In this document: piece by piece, positions 26,749-33,292 of the stretch
Position numbering within the stretch: the first letter of the stretch is position 1
Layout of the letters: the number at the start of each line of letters is the position of its first letter
From: Bacteroidetes bacterium 4572_112
Lineage (GTDB): Bacteria; Bacteroidota; Bacteroidia; Bacteroidales; UBA1556
Direction: 5' to 3'
Length of the DNA: 33,292 nt
Assembly (NCBI GenBank): GCA_002254285.1
Contig: NIUZ01000006.1
Location: 1-33,292, forward strand
Notes under the pieces: generated by a model
Databases searched by the model: none
What the model saw: only the letters and a program-made list of their open reading frames with translations
Told to the model about the DNA's origin: nothing
Translations under genes and position numbers: made by a program

Positions 26749-27746
26749 TGTTTATAACAGGAGCAAGCGGAATGCTAGGGACACATCTAGCATATAATTT
26801 ATTGAAGAAAGGCGAGTCGGTTACAGCTTTGAAGCGTAGCTCTACTGACCTATCATCAATGAAGAGTATATTTGCTTATTACGAAAAAGGTGATAATTCA
26901 CTTTTTGAGAAAATTGAGTGGATTGATGGCGATATTTTGGATTTCTATATTCTTGATGATATTATTTCCAAGCATAAGCAGGTATATCATACTGCGGCAT
27001 TTGTGAGCTTCCATAAACAGGATCATTCTAAAATTAGAGATATAAATATTCATGGCACCGAGAATATTGTTGCCGCCTGCATAAAACATAAATCGCGTTT
27101 GGTTTATAGTAGCTCTATTGCTGCTCTTGGGCGCAGTGATGGCGGTGGTGCTACCACAGAGAAAAACTATCGCGATAGCACTTTCAAGAGCTCGGTATAT
27201 TCCGAAAGTAAGTTCTTGGCAGAGCAGGAAGTTTGGCGTGGTATTGCCGAGGGGCTTGATGCTGTAATGGTAAACCCATCGGTGATAATTGGCCCTGGCG
27301 ATTGGAATAAATCCAGTGCTCAGCTATTTAAAACTGTGGCAAATGGTCTTAAATTCTACACCAATGGTAGCAATGGCTATATTGATGTGCGTGATATTGC
27401 GGAGGTAATGTATAGGCTTATGAATTCTGATATTACTGCCGAAAGATTTATTCTTTCTGCTGAAAATGTTACTTATAAAAGACTTTTTGAAACCATAGCC
27501 AAAGAGCTTAAAGTTGCTCCTCCAACAATATTGGCGAATAAAATACTATCCGAAATTAGCTGGCGAGTGTTAGGTATGTGGAGTGCATTAAGTGGCAATT
27601 CGCCTTTAGTTACAAAGGAAACAGCCAAAAGTGCTAATTCGCATTACGATTATTCTTCGCAAAAAGTAATTGATAGTTTAAATTATAAATTTATTAGCTT
27701 CAACCAAAGTGTTAAACATGCTGCTGAGCTGTATTTGAATATGTAG
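26748..27746 (+). CDS. NAD(P)-dependent epimerase/reductase, extended SDR
   Basis: A 332-residue extended short-chain dehydrogenase. The dinucleotide motif TGASGMLG is at residues 4-11, HTAAFVSF (81-88) lies beside the cofactor, and the catalytic pair is YSESK (Tyr151, Lys155) with SSSIAALG (121-128) supplying the serine. The overall pattern resembles dihydroflavonol reductase-like or NAD-dependent epimerase proteins found beside tex in Bacteroidetes. The ATG shares one base with the tex stop (TAATG), so translation is likely coupled. The N-terminus starts right at the first beta strand, shorter than many relatives. Substrate unknown. Confidence 0.85.
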   Translation: MFITGASGMLGTHLAYNLLKKGESVTALKRSSTDLSSMKSIFAYYEKGDNSLFEKIEWIDGDILDFYILDDIISKHKQVYHTAAFVSFHKQDHSKIRDINIHGTENIVAACIKHKSRLVYSSSIAALGRSDGGGATTEKNYRDSTFKSSVYSESKFLAEQEVWRGIAEGLDAVMVNPSVIIGPGDWNKSSAQLFKTVANGLKFYTNGSNGYIDVRDIAEVMYRLMNSDITAERFILSAENVTYKRLFETIAKELKVAPPTILANKILSEISWRVLGMWSALSGNSPLVTKETAKSANSHYDYSSQKVIDSLNYKFISFNQSVKHAAELYLNM

Positions 27747-27751
27747 TTGAC

Positions 27752-27797
27752 TAATATTCAGAGATAATATATTGTTTAGTAACATTCAGAGATTAAT
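27752..27797 (+). repeat. 28-bp-period imperfect direct repeat upstream of the ATP-cone gene
   Basis: TAATATTCAGAGATAAT (27752-27768) recurs as TAACATTCAGAGATTAAT (27780-27797), just before the -7 box. It could be an operator or a chance duplication. Confidence 0.45.
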
Positions 27798-27802
27798 TTC
27801 AG

Positions 27803-27810
27803 TATTTTTG
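27803..27810 (+). promoter_or_regulatory. -7 box for the ATP-cone nuclease gene
   Basis: TATTTTTG matches TAnnTTTG and lies 20 bases before the ATG. The direct repeats occupy the -33 region. Confidence 0.5.
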
Positions 27811-27830
27811 TAAGCATAAATGATAAATAT

Positions 27831-28667
27831 ATGAGCGTACATAATATTACAATTTTAAAAAATTCTGGAGAAACAGAGCTCTTTGATGAGAATAAACTCA
27901 TGGAGTCTTTGCGTAGGTCAGGAGCTTCAAATGATTCCATAAAAAAGGTTGTTGACGAGCTTGGTTTATACCTTTATGATGGAATGTCGTCGCACAAAAT
28001 TTATAAAAAGGCATATAGCATATTAGGAAATATTTCCATGAAGGATGCTGGAAAATATCGCCTTAAGAAAGCTATTTTGGAACTTGGCCCTACTGGTTAT
28101 CCTTTTGAGCAATTTGTTGGTGCAATTCTAAAAACGCAAGGATATTCCGTAAAAGTTGGTCAGTTGATTGATGGCAAATGTGTGCAGCATGAGGTTGATG
28201 TGGTTGCCGAAACTAAAGATAAAATTATTGTTGTTGAATGTAAGTTTCACCGTACAGGAAATACAAAGAGTGATGTAAAAGTCCCTTTATATATTCGGTC
28301 TCGCTTCAACGATATTTATGATAAATGGTCGCAAGATGGCACCCTAGCAGGTCGTGATTACGAAGCTTGGCTAGTTACAAATACTCGTTTTACTGGAGAT
28401 GCTGAGCAATTTGGCAAATGCAGTGGCTTGGTGCTCAAATCGTGGAATTATCCTTATAATAGTTCGCTAAAGGATATGATTGATAAAGCAGGATTGCATC
28501 CAATTACTAGCTTAAAAACATTGAGTCGTAAGGAAAAGCAGAATATGCTAGATGAGGGAGTGGTACTTTGCCGCGAAATAAGTGAGCAAATTTTGATGAA
28601 GAATAATATAAAACGAACAAAGATAAATAAAGTACTTGCTGAGGCAAAAGTACTAACCGAAATATAA
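27831..28667 (+). CDS. ATP-cone domain fused to Mrr-like PD-(D/E)XK nuclease
   Basis: A 278-residue protein. Residues about 5-88 form an ATP-cone (ILKNSGETELFDENKLMESL, ending near GKYRLKKAILELG), the nucleotide-sensing domain known from ribonucleotide reductases and NrdR. Residues about 90-205 are a restriction-endonuclease-like Mrr domain with PFEQF (Glu93), HEVDVVAE (Asp123) and VVECKFH (Glu136, Lys138), so all catalytic positions are present. The segment AWLVTNTRFTGDAEQFG is typical of this branch. A helical C-terminus (about 213-278) may bind DNA. No methyltransferase is nearby, arguing against classical restriction-modification. It has its own promoter and is followed after 6 bases by rsmA, probably on one transcript. 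A nucleotide-gated nuclease is inference. Confidence 0.82.
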   Translation: MSVHNITILKNSGETELFDENKLMESLRRSGASNDSIKKVVDELGLYLYDGMSSHKIYKKAYSILGNISMKDAGKYRLKKAILELGPTGYPFEQFVGAILKTQGYSVKVGQLIDGKCVQHEVDVVAETKDKIIVVECKFHRTGNTKSDVKVPLYIRSRFNDIYDKWSQDGTLAGRDYEAWLVTNTRFTGDAEQFGKCSGLVLKSWNYPYNSSLKDMIDKAGLHPITSLKTLSRKEKQNMLDEGVVLCREISEQILMKNNIKRTKINKVLAEAKVLTEI

Positions 28668-28673
28668 AACAAT

Positions 28674-29459
28674 ATGCAAGTAAGAGCGAAAAAACACCTT
28701 GGGCAACATTTCCTTAAGGATTTGGAAATAGCAAAAAATATAGCAACAAGTTTAGAGAATAATGAACTGCCTGTGCTTGAAGTTGGCCCAGGAATGGGAG
28801 TTCTGACTAATTTTTTGAATGCAGAAAATAAGGGGGATGTGTATGTTGCAGAGATTGATAGAGATTCTGTAGCCTATCTTATTGAAAAAGGAATTGTACC
28901 CCAAGAACGAATTTTGGGAGATTTTTTGCATCTAGATTTGAAAGAAAGCTTTGATGGCGAGGTGAATATTATTGGTAATTTTCCATATAATATTTCTAGC
29001 CAAATATTGTTTCGTACTTTAGAAAATAAGGAGCTTATTCCTGAGTTTGCAGGTATGTTTCAGAAAGAAGTTGCCGAGCGTATTGTTGCTAAACCAGGAA
29101 ATAAACAGTTTGGAATACTTAGCGTAATGACTCAAGCTTATTACGATGCCGAGTATTTATTTACTGTTGATGAGCATGTTTTTGATCCACCACCACGAGT
29201 AAAATCTGCGGTTATTCATCTTAAAAGAAAAGAGAATACGGTTTTAGATTGCGACGAAAAGTTATTTAAAACCATAGTGAAAACGACTTTCAATACTCGC
29301 AGAAAAATGTTGCGTGGTAGCCTTCGCCGTATTGTTGGTAAGAGTGATGTATTACATGATGAGTTTTTTCAGAAAAGACCTGAGCAACTTAGCGTTGAAG
29401 ATTTTGTAAACGTAACAAATATAATGCGAAAGGCAATTGACGAAGGAGCAAAAGCGTAG
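28674..29459 (+). CDS. rsmA: 16S rRNA dimethyladenosine transferase RsmA (KsgA)
   Basis: A 261-residue protein with complete family motifs: KKHLGQHFLKD (residues 6-16), the SAM-binding LEVGPGMGVLT (35-45), the acidic EIDRD (60-64), and the catalytic NFPYNISSQ (102-110). The C-terminal helical domain carries FNTRRKMLRGSLRR. The enzyme dimethylates two adjacent adenines in the 3' hairpin of 16S rRNA late in small-subunit assembly. It sits 6 bases after the ATP-cone nuclease gene. Confidence 0.96.
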   Translation: MQVRAKKHLGQHFLKDLEIAKNIATSLENNELPVLEVGPGMGVLTNFLNAENKGDVYVAEIDRDSVAYLIEKGIVPQERILGDFLHLDLKESFDGEVNIIGNFPYNISSQILFRTLENKELIPEFAGMFQKEVAERIVAKPGNKQFGILSVMTQAYYDAEYLFTVDEHVFDPPPRVKSAVIHLKRKENTVLDCDEKLFKTIVKTTFNTRRKMLRGSLRRIVGKSDVLHDEFFQKRPEQLSVEDFVNVTNIMRKAIDEGAKA

Positions 29460-29515
29460 TTTAGTAGATATTAATTTTAATATATTATCAAAAGGTTAAA
29501 TAATTGTATCCAAAG

Positions 29516-29544
29516 TTTGCAGTTCAGCTAAATAACTACTTTTG
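29516..29544 (+). promoter_or_regulatory. promoter of the two-component operon
   Basis: TTTG at 29516-29519 and TACTTTTG at 29537-29544 are separated by 17 bases, close to the consensus spacing. The response-regulator ATG is 25 bases on. Confidence 0.6.
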
Positions 29545-29569
29545 TTTCACATTAAAACAGCATTAAGTA

Positions 29570-30295
29570 ATGGCAATAAAAATTGATACATCAAAATATA
29601 AGATTCTACTTGTTGATGACGAGGAGGATATTCTAGAATTTATGGCTTATAATTTACGCAAGGAAGGTTATGAGGTTCATACTGCTGAGGATGGAGCTGT
29701 GGGAGTTAAAAAAGCCAAGGAAATAGTCCCAGACCTTATTGTGCTTGATGTGATGATGCCAAATATGGATGGTATGGAAGCCTGCGAAATTATTAATGGC
29801 ATTGACGAATTGAAAAATACCATTAAAATATTTCTTACTGCCAGATCCGAAGATTATTCGCAAATTGCTGGTTTTGATGCTGGTGCTGACGACTATGTTG
29901 CTAAACCAATTAAGCCAAAGGTATTGGTTAGCAGAATAAATGCATTACTTCGCCGAAGAGAAAAAACATCAAATAGTGATGGTGTTGATGATAATAGCCA
30001 TTTGATTGAACTACATAATCTTACCATCGATACCGAGAGGTATATTGTGCTTCGCAAAGGGGAGGAACATTCGCTGCCTCGCAAGGAGTTCAAATTGTTG
30101 CTACTGCTTACTTCCAAGCCTGGCAAAGTATTTACTCGCGAGGAAATACTTGAAAAAGTATGGGGAAATGAAGTGATAGTTGGAGATAGAACAATTGATG
30201 TGCATATTCGTAAACTCCGTGATAAGCTTAAACTAAAAAGAATAGTTACAGTGAAAGGTATTGGGTATAAATTCATAGAGAAGAATGAAGAATAA
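29570..30295 (+). CDS. OmpR/PhoB-family response regulator
   Basis: A 241-residue regulator. The receiver domain (residues 9-127) has the acidic pair Asp16-Asp17, phosphoacceptor Asp60 in VLDVMMPNMDG, Thr90 and Lys112 (AKPIKPK), all intact. The C-terminal winged helix (about 145-238) ends in the OmpR-type recognition region DRTIDVHIRKLRDKL and the wing VTVKGIGYKF. It closely resembles PhoB/RprY-like regulators of Bacteroidetes. The histidine kinase gene overlaps its end by 11 bases, so they form a pair. A PiT transporter 22 kb away is too far to assign a phosphate role. Confidence 0.93.
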   Translation: MAIKIDTSKYKILLVDDEEDILEFMAYNLRKEGYEVHTAEDGAVGVKKAKEIVPDLIVLDVMMPNMDGMEACEIINGIDELKNTIKIFLTARSEDYSQIAGFDAGADDYVAKPIKPKVLVSRINALLRRREKTSNSDGVDDNSHLIELHNLTIDTERYIVLRKGEEHSLPRKEFKLLLLLTSKPGKVFTREEILEKVWGNEVIVGDRTIDVHIRKLRDKLKLKRIVTVKGIGYKFIEKNEE

Positions 30296-31346
30296 TCAAA
30301 GCCCTCAACGATTATCTATTATTACCACTATTTCGTTATTGTTGGTGAATATTGTGATATATACAATATTTAGCCTACTGTATGATCAAATGCATATTTG
30401 GACCTATATATTGGGCTTTCTTACCTCTTTTATATTCTCTTACTTTATTATATATCAAACACTTGAAACCTTTATTTATAAGAAGATAAAGCTTATATAT
30501 AAAACCATTCATAGACTTAAAAGGGGGCGAAAATCTTCGGATAAAAGTTTTGATTTGCAAACGGACTTAGATTTACTTGAGAACGTAAATAAGGAATTTA
30601 TTGATTGGGCTAATTCTCAAAAAAATGAGATTAAGCAAATGAAAGAGCTTGAGCAATATCGTCGAAATTTTGTGGGCAATGTTTCGCATGAGCTTAAAAC
30701 CCCAATTTTCAATATACAAGGTTATATACATACATTGCTTGATGGTGGAATCCATGATGATAATATTAATGTAAAATACCTTGAAAAGACTTCTAAAAGT
30801 GTTGACCGTATGATAAATATGGTGGAGGATTTGGAAACAATATCTGCTTTGGAGTCTGGCATTATTGAGATGAATTTTACAAAGTTCAATATTATTGACC
30901 TTACGCAAGAGGTAATAGAATTTTTGGAAGTAAAGGCACAAAATAAAAACATTAATCTGTTTGCTTCCATTGATGAAAGTAAAACTGCAGTTTTTGTTTT
31001 TGCAGATAAAGTTAGAATTCGTCAAATTATTATCAACCTGATTGATAATGCCATAAAATATACCAGTGATACTAATTCACCATATATAAAAGTTAGTTTT
31101 TACGATATGGATGAGAATATACTTATCGAGGTGAGTGATAATGGCTTGGGTATTTCAATGGAAAATATTCCTCATCTGTTTGATAGATTTTATCGTGTAG
31201 ACTCTGCTCGCTCTCGTGCACAAGGTGGTACAGGCCTTGGCCTTTCAATCGTTAAGCATATTATTGAAGCTCACAAACAAACAATTAATGTGCGTAGTAA
31301 CCTTGGTGTTGGTACTACTTTTTCCTTCACACTTAAGAAATCATAG
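30285..31346 (+). CDS. sensor histidine kinase
   Basis: A 353-residue membrane kinase. Two transmembrane helices (residues about 11-32 and 38-58) are joined by only a few residues, so there is almost no periplasmic sensor domain. A linker leads to the HisKA domain with NVSHELKTP (His135). The ATPase domain has the N box INLIDNAIKYT, the G1 box DNGLGIS, the F box LFDRFYRVD and the G2 box GGTGLGLSIV. All catalytic motifs are present. The layout resembles PhoR-type kinases. It overlaps the response regulator gene and no terminator is obvious after it. Sensing probably occurs in the membrane or through a partner. Confidence 0.93.
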   Translation: MKNNQSPQRLSIITTISLLLVNIVIYTIFSLLYDQMHIWTYILGFLTSFIFSYFIIYQTLETFIYKKIKLIYKTIHRLKRGRKSSDKSFDLQTDLDLLENVNKEFIDWANSQKNEIKQMKELEQYRRNFVGNVSHELKTPIFNIQGYIHTLLDGGIHDDNINVKYLEKTSKSVDRMINMVEDLETISALESGIIEMNFTKFNIIDLTQEVIEFLEVKAQNKNINLFASIDESKTAVFVFADKVRIRQIIINLIDNAIKYTSDTNSPYIKVSFYDMDENILIEVSDNGLGISMENIPHLFDRFYRVDSARSRAQGGTGLGLSIVKHIIEAHKQTINVRSNLGVGTTFSFTLKKS

Positions 31347-31415
31347 TAACTTTTAGTCCTTTTTAGAGATAGTAAATGCATAGCTTTGCTTTATATGGCT
31401 AATATTTGTACATTT

Positions 31416-31505
31416 GTAGCTCGTAATATTACGACTTATAATTATACAACTCGTAATATTACAACTCGTAATATTACAACTCGTAAATTTACGACTTAAG
31501 ATTTA
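31416..31505 (+). repeat. about six tandem 15-bp repeats, probable operator
   Basis: Units of the form ACAACTCGTAATATT occur at 31446-31460 and 31461-31475 exactly, with variants at 31416-31430, 31431-31445, 31476-31490 and 31491-31505. The array also includes perfect 14-bp palindromes TCGTAATATTACGA (31421-31434) and TCGTAAATTTACGA (31481-31494). It ends directly at the -7 box of the second ATPase gene. Confidence 0.85.
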
Positions 31506-31507
31506 GC

Positions 31508-31515
31508 TAATTTTG
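31508..31515 (+). promoter_or_regulatory. -7 box for the second ATPase gene
   Basis: TAATTTTG matches TAnnTTTG, 20 bases before the ATG. The -33 position falls within the last tandem repeats. Confidence 0.55.
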
Positions 31516-31535
31516 TTTATTTACTAAGGATAAAT

Positions 31536-32714
31536 ATGAAAAAGAAAAGTAGTGAAATAATAAAGCTTCCAAATCCATTCAAGTTTGGTACAATAGTCGA
31601 TAACGATAGGTTCTGTAATCGTATTGATGAGTTGCGAACCCTTAAACAGTATGTTTATGATGGTTATTCGGTATGGTTGTTTTCGCCACGTAGGTACGGA
31701 AAAAGCTCTTTAGTAAAAAAGGCCTTTGCTCAAATAGATGACAGTACCACCATTTATATAGACCTTTATAATGTAAAATCCATTGATGATTTTGCGAAGA
31801 AATACTCCAAAGCACTAGCCGATAATTTGTTTAATTGGAAAACTGGGATTAAAAAAATCAGCACTTCATTGTCAAAATATTTTAGCTCACTTTATCCTAA
31901 AGTATCAGTAGGAACGGATGGTATTCCATCAATGTCAATTGAGAAAAAGGAAATAAACCAACAGGTAGATATTGAGCAAATATTGAATATGCCTGAGAAG
32001 TTTGCCCAAGATAATAATATAAAAATATGTATTGCCTTTGACGAATTTCAAGAGGTAGAGCGTATTGACCCATTTATAATAAATTGGATGCGCACAGCTT
32101 TTCAAAACCATAAGCACATAAGCTATATTTTTCTGGGTAGTAAGCAATCATTGATGAAAGAGATTTTTGCTGATATAGAATCTCCATTTTATGAGTTTGC
32201 TGTAAAAATGGATCTTGCAGAAATATCGTCAGAAGATTTAAGTGAATTTATAAAAAATAAGTTTGATCAAAATAAGATTCCTATTTCACAAAATACTATA
32301 GATGAAATATTAAAACGCTCCGAAAGGCATCCTCATTTTACACAATACTTTGCCTCGGTGGTGTTTGATGCTATTAGGTATGGCGAGGAACAAGATGACG
32401 AAGATTTTGCCGACAGATGGATGGATAAAATAATTAATAGTCAAGGAATTATATTTCAAACCATTTATGACCAACTAGCAAGTAACCAAAGAAGTGTTAT
32501 TTCTGCAATTGCCCAAATGGAAGACAAGCAGGAGCTCTTTTCTGATAAGGTAAGAAAGGATTTTGGTCTGCCAGTAAGTTCTTCAATAGCCATTACTTTG
32601 AAGGCATTAATCAAAAAAAGCTTGGTATATAAAACTCCAGAAGGGAAATATAGAATAGATAACCCAGTATTTAAAGAGTGGATTTACAGACTAAATACAG
32701 GAGGTTTGAGGTAA
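31536..32714 (+). CDS. second archaeal-type AAA ATPase
   Basis: A 392-residue paralogue of the ATPase at 7752. It has LPNPFKFG (residues 11-18), RFCNRIDEL (25-33), a canonical P-loop FSPRRYGKSSL (49-59), Walker B ICIAFDEFQEV (164-174, Asp169-Glu170) and a sensor-like YIFLGSKQSLMKEIF strand. The final about 70 residues (ISAIAQMEDKQELF to the end) look like a winged helix ending in the family pattern IDNPVFKEWIYRL. It seems to be transcribed alone, from a promoter with tandem repeats. The family lies in the STAND/AAA group, often associated with unknown signalling or defence functions; the role here is unknown. Catalytic residues are better preserved than in the first copy. Confidence 0.85.
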   Translation: MKKKSSEIIKLPNPFKFGTIVDNDRFCNRIDELRTLKQYVYDGYSVWLFSPRRYGKSSLVKKAFAQIDDSTTIYIDLYNVKSIDDFAKKYSKALADNLFNWKTGIKKISTSLSKYFSSLYPKVSVGTDGIPSMSIEKKEINQQVDIEQILNMPEKFAQDNNIKICIAFDEFQEVERIDPFIINWMRTAFQNHKHISYIFLGSKQSLMKEIFADIESPFYEFAVKMDLAEISSEDLSEFIKNKFDQNKIPISQNTIDEILKRSERHPHFTQYFASVVFDAIRYGEEQDDEDFADRWMDKIINSQGIIFQTIYDQLASNQRSVISAIAQMEDKQELFSDKVRKDFGLPVSSSIAITLKALIKKSLVYKTPEGKYRIDNPVFKEWIYRLNTGGLR

Positions 32715-32795
32715 TACCAAATATATTCCTTCTGATAGTTATCGGATTTATTAAATCAGCAAGCTTGAATCATAAGTGGTATGATTAATATTTCA

Positions 32796-32803
32796 TAACT
32801 TTG
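32796..32803 (+). promoter_or_regulatory. -7 box for the acylase gene
   Basis: TAACTTTG matches TAnnTTTG and lies 41 bases before the ATG. No -33 TTTG is clear. Confidence 0.45.
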
Positions 32804-32844
32804 CAAATATCATTTGATACACTAAAATAACTAAACTCAAGAAT

Positions 32845-33292
32845 ATGAAAAAGTTCCTATTAATATTTTCAATGCTAATAATTTTCGCAATAGCATTGGC
32901 TTTTCTATTATTAAAAAACACTGCTCCCCAATACTCAGGAACAGTTTCTGATACAAATATTAAAGATAGTACAGAGGTGATATACGATAAATATGGTATA
33001 CCACATATTTATGCAAAATCTGGTGAGGATGCATATTTTGCCTTGGGTTATGCTCATGCGCAGGAGCGACTTTTTCAGATGGAAATGCTTCGTCGCTTAT
33101 CTAGCGGTAGATTAGCCGAAATACTTGGACCAAAGCTTATTCCTATTGATAAAAAAATGCTTAGCCTTGGCTTCAACGAATTTGCAAAGAAAAATGCTGA
33201 TGCAGTGCTGGAATCTGGTGAAACAGAAATGCTTTCTTTTGCCAGTGCATATCATAAAGGGGTGAACTCATTTATTGATAATGGTGTTTTGC
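32845..33292 (+). CDS. penicillin acylase-family protein (partial, N-terminus)
   Basis: The first 149 codons of a gene running off the window. It starts with a signal peptide or membrane anchor (MKKFLLIFSMLIIFAIALAF). Then come the family hallmarks of the alpha chain: VIYDKYGIPHIYAKSGEDAY (residues about 51-70), YAHAQERLFQMEMLRRL and SSGRLAEILG. Complete members are about 750-800 residues, Ntn-hydrolases that self-cleave before a Ser and hydrolyse amides such as beta-lactam side chains or acyl-homoserine lactones. The catalytic Ser lies beyond the window, so activity cannot be judged. Confidence 0.88.
   Translation, partial: MKKFLLIFSMLIIFAIALAFLLLKNTAPQYSGTVSDTNIKDSTEVIYDKYGIPHIYAKSGEDAYFALGYAHAQERLFQMEMLRRLSSGRLAEILGPKLIPIDKKMLSLGFNEFAKKNADAVLESGETEMLSFASAYHKGVNSFIDNGVL

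Overview
The window looks like a chromosomal segment of an AT-rich Bacteroidetes (Bacteroidota) bacterium. Supporting signs are a large secreted protein with a C-terminal type IX secretion (Por) sorting signal, many -7 boxes of the Bacteroidetes form TAnnTTTG placed before genes, weak or absent Shine-Dalgarno sequences, and the gene families present. No tRNA, rRNA, CRISPR array, phage module or intact insertion sequence was seen.

The left third (1 to about 14,100) is an accessory region with much decay. It opens with an interspersed hairpin-bearing repeat and a small membrane protein, then a wreck of a three-rhodanese-domain sulfurtransferase (at least four internal stops or frameshifts plus an internal deletion). 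Next comes a compact, apparently intact three-gene cassette: a PqqD-like protein, an ATP-grasp ligase and an atypical PLP decarboxylase of the diaminopimelate/ornithine decarboxylase fold. This is the best candidate for an undescribed pathway. After a terminator lies about 750 bases without a convincing gene, containing a long imperfect palindrome and other repeats. A PiT-type phosphate transporter follows, broken by an out-of-frame internal deletion. Then comes an archaeal-type AAA ATPase preceded by three tandem 14-bp repeats that overlap its promoter, directly followed by exported MORN-repeat reading frames (apparently one gene split by a one-base frameshift) and an exported YD/RHS-like protein.

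The middle holds a minus-strand block (elongation factor P, Maf nucleotide pyrophosphatase, single-domain rhodanese, nitroreductase), then on the plus strand an eight-bladed PQQ-type propeller lipoprotein and a 1318-residue LamG/Ig-like protein for type IX secretion.

The right third is largely housekeeping and intact: lepA, tex, an NAD-dependent epimerase/reductase overlapping tex, an ATP-cone plus Mrr-like nuclease, rsmA (ksgA), and a two-component system (OmpR/PhoB-type regulator with overlapping sensor kinase). It ends with a second archaeal-type ATPase, again preceded by about six tandem 15-bp repeats just upstream of its -7 box, and the start of a penicillin acylase-family gene cut by the window edge.

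All calls come from reading the sequence by eye and recalling families; no database search was run.
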